A program made the translations under genes and the position numbers. The notes beneath the pieces are model-generated. The model made no database searches. It saw only the letters and a list, made by a program, of their open reading frames with translations, and was not told the origin of the DNA. From Deltaproteobacteria bacterium (GTDB lineage Bacteria; Desulfobacterota; Desulfovibrionia; Desulfovibrionales; Desulfovibrionaceae), in NCBI GenBank assembly GCA_031253875.1, contig JAIRVN010000014.1, positions 1 to 6,899 of the forward strand: a DNA stretch of 6,899 bases. The letters are read 5' to 3'. Shown here in pieces: positions 1-5,166 of the stretch; the first letter of the stretch is position 1; each line of letters begins with the position of its first letter.

Positions 1-1101
1 GCCCTCGCGCACTTGCTGCCCGCCGGGCGTGCGGTGCCAAACCCCAAACACCGCGCGGAAATAGAGCAGCTTTGGGGGCTTGCGCCAGGAACCATCAGCG
101 ACAAAATCGGCTACCACACGGTGGCGCTCTTTGAAGCGCTCGGTAAGGGCGACGTCAAGGCCATGATCATCTGTGAACCCAACCCGGCCCATACCCTGCC
201 GAACCTGAACAAAGTCCATAAGGCCATGTCGAATCCGGACGCCTTCATCGTCTGCATTGAGGCTTTCCCGGACGCGGTGACGCTGCAATATGCGGATCTG
301 GTGCTGGCGCCGGCCTTCTGGTGCGAACGCGATGGCGTGTTTGGCTGCGGTGAACGGCGTTACGCGCTCATTGAAAAAGCTGTTGAACCCCCGGCCCAAT
401 GTCGTCCCACCGTGAATACGCTGGTGGAATTCGCCAAGCGGGCGGGCATTGACCCGAAACTGGTCAATTTCAAAAACGCCGAGGATGTCTGGAATGAGTG
501 GCGTCAGGTTGCCAGGGATTCGGCCTATAATTTTTACGGTATGACTCGTGACCGGCTGCGTAAGGAATCCGGCCTGATATGGCCCTGTCCAGATGAAAAG
601 CACCCCGGCACCTATCTGCGCTATGTGCGCGGTGATGATCCGCTGGTGCCCGCCGATCATCCGGATAGAATTTTCTTTTACGGCCGACCGGACGGCAAGG
701 CTGTGATCTGGATGCGTCCTTACAAGGGCGCGGCGGAAGAACCGGACGCCGAATACCCGCTCTATCTTACATCCATGCGCGTGATCGACCAGTGGCACAC
801 AGCCACCATGACCGGCAAGGTGCCGGAACTGCAGCGCGCCAATCCTATTGCCTATGTGGAAATTAACCCGGAGGACGCGAAAAAAGCCAATATCGTGAAC
901 GGCGACATGGTCAGCGTGACAACGCGCCGCGACAGCATGCAACTACCGGCCCGCGTCAGCGACGTCTGCCGGCCCGGCCTGATTGCGGTGCCGTTTTTCG
1001 ATCCCAAGAAGCTGGTGAATAAGCTTTTCCTGGATGCGACCGACCCTATCTCCCGCGAGCCGGAATATAAAATCTGCGCCGCGCGGATTACGAAGGCATA
1101 G
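1..1101 (+). CDS. napA: Periplasmic nitrate reductase catalytic subunit NapA, C-terminal part (5' end outside window)
   Basis: Reads open from base 1 to the TAG at 1099-1101, giving 366 C-terminal residues of a protein that is about 750 residues in Desulfovibrio. NapA reduces nitrate to nitrite in the periplasm at a molybdenum bis-MGD centre. The visible part holds the cofactor-binding half: CEPNPAHTLPN near visible residue 58, WCERDGVFGCGERR near 107, YLTSMRVIDQWHTATMTGKV near 255, and the C-terminal dinucleotide-binding domain ending KICAARITKA. The Tat leader, the [4Fe-4S] cysteines and the molybdenum-ligating cysteine would lie upstream and cannot be checked. The sequence closely resembles the monomeric D. 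desulfuricans NapA from memory. An apparent start codon at base 13 is a TTG inside the gene, not the true start. No napB follows, and napD begins 7 bases downstream. Confidence 0.96.
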   Translation, partial: ALAHLLPAGRAVPNPKHRAEIEQLWGLAPGTISDKIGYHTVALFEALGKGDVKAMIICEPNPAHTLPNLNKVHKAMSNPDAFIVCIEAFPDAVTLQYADLVLAPAFWCERDGVFGCGERRYALIEKAVEPPAQCRPTVNTLVEFAKRAGIDPKLVNFKNAEDVWNEWRQVARDSAYNFYGMTRDRLRKESGLIWPCPDEKHPGTYLRYVRGDDPLVPADHPDRIFFYGRPDGKAVIWMRPYKGAAEEPDAEYPLYLTSMRVIDQWHTATMTGKVPELQRANPIAYVEINPEDAKKANIVNGDMVSVTTRRDSMQLPARVSDVCRPGLIAVPFFDPKKLVNKLFLDATDPISREPEYKICAARITKA

Positions 1102-1108
1102 TGAGAGC

Positions 1109-1408
1109 ATGGCCATTGCAGGATTGGTCGTGATGACGACGCAGGAGGGCTATCGCCCGATATGGGAAGCCTTGTCGGCCGACGCAAAAATAACCGATGT
1201 GCGCCCGGGCGGTGAGCCGTACAGGCTTGCCGCGGTGCTGGAAGCGCCCTCGCAGGATATGGAAGAGGAACTGTCGCGTCTGCTCGCCTGGGAAGGGGTG
1301 CTGACCGTGGATATCGCTCTCTTGAGCTATGAAGATGAAGTGGCGGCGGGCAGGGAGATCCAATGCCCGCCGCATAAGCCGCGCAAAACGCCAGTGCCGG
1401 CGGCATGA
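1109..1408 (+). CDS. napD: NapD, cytoplasmic chaperone for NapA export
   Basis: A 99-residue protein beginning MAIAGLVVMTTQEG. NapD proteins are small ferredoxin-fold (beta-alpha-beta-beta-alpha-beta) chaperones that bind the Tat leader of NapA and hold it back until the cofactor is inserted. The length, the opening beta strand and the segments ITDVRPGGEPYRLAAVLEA and EGVLTVDIALLSYEDE fit that fold. The frame is open back to 1034, but a start there would sit deep inside napA and add 25 residues with no family resemblance, so ATG 1109 is preferred. It lies 7 bases after the napA stop with only a weak purine-rich GTGAG ahead, so translation is probably coupled to napA. The stop codon overlaps the napG start (ATGA). 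The short proline- and lysine-rich tail (CPPHKPRKTPVPAA) looks lineage-specific. Confidence 0.9.
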   Translation: MAIAGLVVMTTQEGYRPIWEALSADAKITDVRPGGEPYRLAAVLEAPSQDMEEELSRLLAWEGVLTVDIALLSYEDEVAAGREIQCPPHKPRKTPVPAA

Positions 1409-1890
1409 ATTTTGGAGTTTTGCCTCTGCGGCCACCAGGCGCCGTGAAGGAGGCGGATTTTCTGCGCCGTTGCGTGCAATGCGGTCAATGTGCGCATGTG
1501 TGTCCCTGGCAGGCCGTACGCATGGAAGGAGGCATAGGAGTACGGCGGAATACGCCGATGATCCGGCCGCTCGAGACGCCGTGCTGGTTGTGCATGAAGT
1601 GCCCCCCGATCTGTCCTTCGGGTGCGCTGGAGAACAGCGTGACCGCCATGGAAAAGGCGAATATGGGGCGGGCTGTCATGCTGAAGGATCGTTGCCACAA
1701 TTTTGTGGGCGACATCATGTGCTGGACCTGCTATGATCGATGCCCGTTGCGCGGCACGGCCATTGTGCTGGAGAACGGCGTGCTGCCGACGCTTACGGAT
1801 CAGTGCGTGGGCTGCGGAGTGTGCGAATATGTCTGCCCGGTCAAGGCCCTGGTGACCGTACCACGCGAGGCGTTGTCCCATGCTCCCTGA
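1405..1890 (+). CDS. napG: NapG-like four-cluster ferredoxin, without a Tat leader
   Basis: A 161-residue polyferredoxin with four cysteine groups, each suited to a [4Fe-4S] cluster: C23/26/29/33, C60/63/66/70, C97/106/109/113 and C134/137/140/144. Each group ends in a Cys-Pro. The start aligns with the mature part of NapG: PLRPPGAVKEADFLRRCVQC matches the LRPPGA...CVRCGQC segment of E. coli NapG that follows its twin-arginine leader. NapG partners NapH in passing electrons from quinol toward NapA. Here there is no signal peptide, and stop codons in this frame (for example TGA at 1330-1332 and 1102-1104) rule out an upstream extension. The ATG overlaps the napD stop by 4 bases with no clear ribosome binding site, which implies coupled translation. 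NapG identity is strong from sequence and position. Cellular location is uncertain. Confidence 0.88.
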   Translation: MNFGVLPLRPPGAVKEADFLRRCVQCGQCAHVCPWQAVRMEGGIGVRRNTPMIRPLETPCWLCMKCPPICPSGALENSVTAMEKANMGRAVMLKDRCHNFVGDIMCWTCYDRCPLRGTAIVLENGVLPTLTDQCVGCGVCEYVCPVKALVTVPREALSHAP

Positions 1891-2767
1891 GGCTCGGCGT
1901 GTAGAAGCCGCGGATACGGCATCCGCCGGGGCGCGGCGGGTAAAACCCGCGCCATGGAACGTGTGGTATGTACGCCTGCGCCGTCCGGTACAATTCATTG
2001 TCGCCTTGTTGTTTGTCGTGCTGCCTTGGGCGAATGCGCAGGGATGGACGCGGATATACGGTTCGCTTTTTGCCATGAACATCTATGGCCTGCCCCTGGC
2101 CGATCCGCTGAGCGCGTTGCAGGTGCTGGTGATAGACGGTCATGTTGCTGTTCGGCTGTGGACAGGGGCCGCGCTTGTGCTGTTGATGGCTTGCGCGTTG
2201 GGACGGGTTTTCTGTAGTTGGCTGTGCCCCTACGGCTTGTTGTCGGAGTTGGTGTATGCATTGCGTCGGCGTCTGCCGCCGCTGTTCAGCGAGAGTATGA
2301 CGGCACGGCGCGCCTATTGGCTGCGCATCGCCCTGTGCGCCGCAGGACTCGTGGCAGCTTTCGCCTGCGCGTTCCCGGTCTTGCAGCGTTTTTCCATGCC
2401 GGGCGAGCTTTCGCTGGCGCCGTTGCGCGTGCTGGACGGCTGGGAAATAGGTATGGCGCTGCTCTTGCCGCCGGGCGCGGCACTGCTGGCCGAAGGCATA
2501 AGCGGCAGACGCCTGTGGTGCCGTTACCTATGCCCGCAATCCGTCTTTCTGGCGCTTGCGGCGCAATGTTTTCCCGGTGGTTTTGGCGTCAGATGGGACT
2601 CCGCGCGCTGTGCCTGCCCGCATGGAGATCATCCATGCCTGCGTGCCTGTTCGCTCGGTCTTGCGCCGCGTCACATACACGGTCCACCCCGTAGCGAGTG
2701 TACGCAATGCGCACAGTGCGTGCGCGCTTGCGCAGAACGCGGCGCGGCATTGCGGATAGGCCTGTAA
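1880..2767 (+). CDS. napH: NapH, membrane iron-sulfur quinol dehydrogenase subunit
   Basis: A 295-residue membrane protein with four hydrophobic segments at about residues 36-53, 93-111, 147-168 and 188-206. The order matches NapH: first helix, then two CX3CP motifs after helices two and four (C112-C116-P and C214-C218-P), then a cysteine-rich C-terminal domain. NapH is thought to oxidise quinol and pass electrons via NapG to the nitrate reductase chain. The last cysteine group is C274/277/280/284 (CX2CX2CX3C); the one before it is C244/246/253/257, with a CXCX6CX3C spacing unlike a standard ferredoxin. The gene overlaps napG by 11 bases, with GAGG at 1867-1870 as a modest ribosome binding site. 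A close alternative name is a NosR/CcoG-type NapH-like protein, but the position behind napG favours NapH. Confidence 0.9.
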   Translation: MLPEARRVEAADTASAGARRVKPAPWNVWYVRLRRPVQFIVALLFVVLPWANAQGWTRIYGSLFAMNIYGLPLADPLSALQVLVIDGHVAVRLWTGAALVLLMACALGRVFCSWLCPYGLLSELVYALRRRLPPLFSESMTARRAYWLRIALCAAGLVAAFACAFPVLQRFSMPGELSLAPLRVLDGWEIGMALLLPPGAALLAEGISGRRLWCRYLCPQSVFLALAAQCFPGGFGVRWDSARCACPHGDHPCLRACSLGLAPRHIHGPPRSECTQCAQCVRACAERGAALRIGL

Positions 2768-2793
2768 ACCCGGTTAGCCCGAGAGTATAACGT

Positions 2794-4491
2794 ATGCATA
2801 TCGGTCCATACACTTTTGAGGAGTTCAAAGAGCGCGCGGCGGCTTTCCATGGCTATCCCGCTCCCGGTCTGTTGTTGGGCGGGTACATGGTCGCCATGGC
2901 CCAGCGGGCGCTTCCTGCGGATTGCCTCTTTGAAGCCGTGGTGGAAACCAAAAAATGCCTGCCCGATGCGGTACAGTTGTTGACCTTGTGCAGCACGGGC
3001 AACAACTGGATGAAGGTAGTCAATCTGGGCAAGTATGCGGTCTCGTTGTTTGACAAGCGTAGCGGCGAAGGGTTCCGTGTACATGTTGCCATGGGCAAAC
3101 TGGAGGCGTTTCCGGAGATCAGGGCCTGGCTGCTCAAACAAAAGGCGAAAAAAGATCAGGATACGGCAAAGCTTTTCCATGAAATAGAAAGCGCGGGCGA
3201 CAGTATCTGCGCGATGACGCCGATGCGTGTCCGGGCGGCCTTTTTGGGTCATGCCCCTATGGGGGATGTCGGCATATGTCCGCAATGCGGAGAGGCCTAT
3301 CCCTCGGATGACGGATTTTTGTGCCGAGGGTGCCAGGGCGAGGCGCCTTATGCCGATGTGCCCAAGAACGCTGATCGGCATTTCCCGCAATTGCGCGTTG
3401 TTCCTGTTGCGGAGGCGGTGGGTGAAAAGGCCCTGCACGACATGACCGAGATTATTCCGGGCGTCTTCAAAGGTGCGGCTTTTACGGCAGGGCAGGTACT
3501 CTCGGCGAGCGATGTCTGCCGCTTGCAGCAGATGGGGCGTTTTCATGTTGCTGTGCAGGACGTGCGTGTCACGCCAGATGCGGCTGTTCATGAAAACGAA
3601 GGAGTGGAGGCTTTTGCCCGGCGCATGGCGGGCGAGCACGTCACTTTTTCTCTGCCGCCCAAAGAGGGTAAAATCAATTTGCGCAGCACGATCCGCGGCC
3701 TGTTGTGCGTGGATGCGAAGCGTTTGGAAGCGTTTAATATGCTGCCTGACGTCATATGCGCCAGCCGCCAGGACGGCACGCTGCTTGAGGAAAGTGCGGA
3801 ATTTGCGGGTACGCGGGTGATTCCGCTGTATGTGCATGAGGATGCCTTTGCGGCTGCTTTGCAGGTGCTGGATCGCCCCCTGTTTTCCGTTGCGCCTTTG
3901 CGTAGCGCCAAGGCGGCCATTCTGGTGACTGGAACGGAAGTCTTCAAGGGCTTGATTGAAGACAGATTTGTTCCCATTATTTCAGCCAAGCTGTGGAACT
4001 ACGGCTGTAACGTGATCAGGGCTGAAGTTGCCCCTGACGATAAAAGCTACATTACCCGGACGATTGAAGGCATGCGTGATGCCGGGGCGGATCTGCTGGT
4101 TACCACGGGCGGTCTGTCCGTAGATCCGGATGACGTGACCCGTGCTGCCTTGCTGGACGCGGGCCTGGTAGATGTGCTGTACGGCGCCCCGGTGCTTCCC
4201 GGCACGATGAGCCTGATCGGGCGCATTGCCAACAAAGATCGCGCTCCGTTGCCGGAGGCGTCTTCCAGAGGGCAGGTGTGCGGCATCCGGCAACCCGAGG
4301 CGGGCGAGATGCAGGTTATCGGCGTGCCTGCTTGCGCGTTGTATCACAAGGTAACGCTTTTCGATATATTGTTGCCGCGCCTGCTGGCCGGACGGCAGAT
4401 CAGTCGCGCTGAACTGGCGGCTTTGGGCGAAGGTGGCTTTTGTGCCAATTGTAAGCTATGCACATGGCCGAAGTGTTTTTTTGCGAAGTGA
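2794..4491 (+). CDS. FmdE-domain protein fused to a degenerate MoeA/MogA-like molybdopterin-binding region
   Basis: A 565-residue, apparently soluble protein. Residues 1-185 resemble the FmdE family: FHGYPAPGLLLGG near 18-30, KKCLPDAVQLLTLCSTGN near 53-70, and a zinc-knuckle-like C162/C165-X11-C177/C180. Residues about 200-256 (VAEAVGEKALHDM, FKGAAFTAGQVLSASDV) look like part of MoeA. Residues 373-532 look like the MogA-type fold, with VTGTEV, APDDKSY, TTGGLSVDPDDV, LPGT and GVPACAL where MoeA has TGDEL, DD, GGVSVGxxD, KPGKP and GLPGNP. MoeA's last domain is absent and replaced by a cysteine tail (C550/553/556/561). FmdE was named from formylmethanofuran dehydrogenase operons, and MoeA inserts molybdenum into molybdopterin. 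No signal peptide is seen. It starts 26 bases after napH behind a weak GAGAG (2781-2785). I infer a role in molybdenum cofactor handling for NapA; an unrelated or sensory role is possible. Confidence 0.8.
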   Translation: MHIGPYTFEEFKERAAAFHGYPAPGLLLGGYMVAMAQRALPADCLFEAVVETKKCLPDAVQLLTLCSTGNNWMKVVNLGKYAVSLFDKRSGEGFRVHVAMGKLEAFPEIRAWLLKQKAKKDQDTAKLFHEIESAGDSICAMTPMRVRAAFLGHAPMGDVGICPQCGEAYPSDDGFLCRGCQGEAPYADVPKNADRHFPQLRVVPVAEAVGEKALHDMTEIIPGVFKGAAFTAGQVLSASDVCRLQQMGRFHVAVQDVRVTPDAAVHENEGVEAFARRMAGEHVTFSLPPKEGKINLRSTIRGLLCVDAKRLEAFNMLPDVICASRQDGTLLEESAEFAGTRVIPLYVHEDAFAAALQVLDRPLFSVAPLRSAKAAILVTGTEVFKGLIEDRFVPIISAKLWNYGCNVIRAEVAPDDKSYITRTIEGMRDAGADLLVTTGGLSVDPDDVTRAALLDAGLVDVLYGAPVLPGTMSLIGRIANKDRAPLPEASSRGQVCGIRQPEAGEMQVIGVPACALYHKVTLFDILLPRLLAGRQISRAELAALGEGGFCANCKLCTWPKCFFAK

Positions 4492-4492
4492 C

Positions 4493-4542
4493 GGCAGAAT
4501 CTCAAGTCATATTTTTCAGACAGTTCGTCAGTTTTTTCTGCC
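4493..4542 (+). terminator. Possible weak terminator or long-loop hairpin after the FmdE/MoeA-like gene
   Basis: GGCAGAA at 4493-4499 is the exact reverse complement of TTCTGCC at 4536-4542, separated by 36 bases. The right arm overlaps a T-run at 4532-4537. The long loop and the T-run lying before rather than after the arm make it a poor intrinsic terminator. It is the only pairing I found between the two gene groups, so the upstream operon may read through into nrfH. Confidence 0.22.
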
Positions 4543-4592
4543 AACCAGAGTGTATTGCGCTTGGCCATTCATGTCTTCGCTTTAATGCTTTG

Positions 4593-4604
4593 ATTTTATA
4601 AAAT
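4593..4604. repeat. 12-base perfect A+T palindrome upstream of nrfH
   Basis: ATTTTATAAAAT is its own reverse complement. It lies in an A+T-rich block (about 4580-4650) that stands out against the GC-rich genes, about 10 bases before a candidate -35 element. It could be an activator or repressor half-site, an UP-element-like stretch, or simple compositional chance. I do not recognise it as a named operator. Confidence 0.3.
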
Positions 4605-4611
4605 ATATTTT

Positions 4612-4632
4612 TTTGCAAAAATACTGTGCAAA
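4612..4632. promoter_or_regulatory. Inverted repeat TTTGCA-N9-TGCAAA, candidate operator of nrfHA
   Basis: TTTGCA at 4612-4617 and TGCAAA at 4627-4632 are exact inverted repeats separated by 9 bases, so their centres lie 15 bases apart (about one and a half helical turns). The left arm also belongs to a local 12-base palindrome, TTTTTGCAAAAA (4610-4621). The repeat overlaps the candidate -35 element, where a regulator could block or recruit RNA polymerase. It does not match a CRP/FNR-type site that I recognise. Regulator unknown. Confidence 0.35.
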
Positions 4633-4641
4633 CGGTATGTT
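4613..4641 (+). promoter_or_regulatory. nrfH: Candidate sigma-70-type promoter for nrfHA
   Basis: TTGCAA (4613-4618; 4 of 6 bases of TTGACA) and TATGTT (4636-4641; 4 of 6 of TATAAT) are 17 bases apart, with predicted transcription start near 4648. That leaves about a 50-base leader before nrfH. The spacing is ideal but each hexamer is only a moderate match, and A+T-rich DNA yields such pairs by chance. Confidence 0.4.
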
Positions 4642-4648
4642 TTTTGAA
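4633..4648 (+). promoter_or_regulatory. nrfH: Weak sigma-54-like element overlapping the sigma-70 candidate
   Basis: The stretch CGGTATG-N4-TTGAA keeps the GG, with the G of the -12 pair 12 bases further on, as in TGGCACG-N4-TTGCW, but has A instead of the conserved C in the -12 GC pair. It is recorded because, as I recall, nrfHA of D. vulgaris is under a sigma-54-dependent response regulator (NrfR). As a sequence match it is poor. Confidence 0.18.
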
Positions 4649-4686
4649 TAGACTCAGGCGAAGCAAGGTTCCGGATATATTTCAAC

Positions 4687-4693
4687 AAGGAGG
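4687..4693 (+). promoter_or_regulatory. nrfH: Strong ribosome binding site of nrfH
   Basis: AAGGAGG sits 5 bases before ATG 4699, and a second GGAGG copy runs on to 4696. It is the strongest site in the window apart from the one at 6857, in contrast with the weak sites of napD, napG and the FmdE/MoeA-like gene. This marks nrfH as the first gene of an independently expressed unit and fixes its start. Confidence 0.85.
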
Positions 4694-4698
4694 AGGTT

Positions 4699-5166
4699 AT
4701 GGGAACACCCCGCACCGGCTCAGGGCTGAAGTGCCTTTTGAGTGGCGTTGTGCTGGGCGTTGTGCTGCTTGCTGCGTCGGCGATAGTGATGCGCGCCACG
4801 GATCAGAGACCCTTCTGTTCCTCGTGCCATCTTATGGAAACCGCCGCGGTAACGCATAAACTTTCCAGCCATGCCAATGTGGCATGCGATGACTGTCACG
4901 CACCGGTATCGTTGGGCGCCAGGCTGTCGTTCAAGGCATCGTCAGGGCTGAATGATTTTGTCGGAAATCTTTCCGGCAAGGAGATCAGTATGCCTGTCAG
5001 TCTGCGTACCAAGGATGTGGTCAACAACAACTGCAAACTCTGCCATGCCATGACGAATCTGGATGTTGCCAGCATGGAAACCAAAGCGTATTGCGTTAAC
5101 TGCCACCGCAACGTTGCGCATATGCGCGCCAAGCCCATCAGCACAAGGATGGTAGCCGATGAATAA
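4699..5166 (+). CDS. nrfH: NrfH, membrane tetraheme cytochrome c quinol dehydrogenase
   Basis: A 155-residue NapC/NirT-family cytochrome that oxidises menaquinol and feeds electrons to NrfA. One N-terminal membrane anchor spans about residues 12-31, with the rest in the periplasm. Four CXXCH haem sites are present: C40-C43-H44, C63-C66-H67, C112-C115-H116 and C132-C135-H136. Met46, two residues after the first haem histidine (CSSCHLM), corresponds to the unusual axial methionine of haem 1 in D. vulgaris NrfH (Met49). Lys79 and Asp86 sit where Lys82 and Asp89 flank the quinol site in that structure. The C-terminus (MRAKPISTRMVADE) is nearly the same as in D. vulgaris, by memory. The length is typical. 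The start is fixed by a strong ribosome binding site, and the 3' end overlaps nrfA by 8 bases. Confidence 0.96.
   Translation: MGTPRTGSGLKCLLSGVVLGVVLLAASAIVMRATDQRPFCSSCHLMETAAVTHKLSSHANVACDDCHAPVSLGARLSFKASSGLNDFVGNLSGKEISMPVSLRTKDVVNNNCKLCHAMTNLDVASMETKAYCVNCHRNVAHMRAKPISTRMVADE

Noticed and set aside
1034..1108. Upstream start for napD that would add 25 residues
   Set aside because: The extra residues lie inside napA and are basic and unlike any NapD N-terminus. ATG 1109 gives the normal family length and opens directly into the first beta strand.
1327..2082. 251-codon minus-strand frame over napD, napG and napH
   Set aside because: It is antisense to three tightly overlapping, recognisable nap genes, and its product has no domain features.
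2671..3837. 388-codon open frame on the minus strand opposite napH and the FmdE/MoeA-like gene
   Set aside because: It spans two well-supported + strand genes and the gap between them, has no family resemblance, and its arginine- and histidine-rich composition is typical of a shadow frame.
4561..4580. TTGGCC...TTCGC as a sigma-54 promoter
   Set aside because: The gap between GG and GC is 14 bases rather than the required 10, so it does not fit the -24/-12 geometry.
4626..4859. 77-codon + strand frame starting in the nrfH upstream region
   Set aside because: It overlaps the nrfH coding region in another frame, lacks a ribosome binding site and resembles nothing known.
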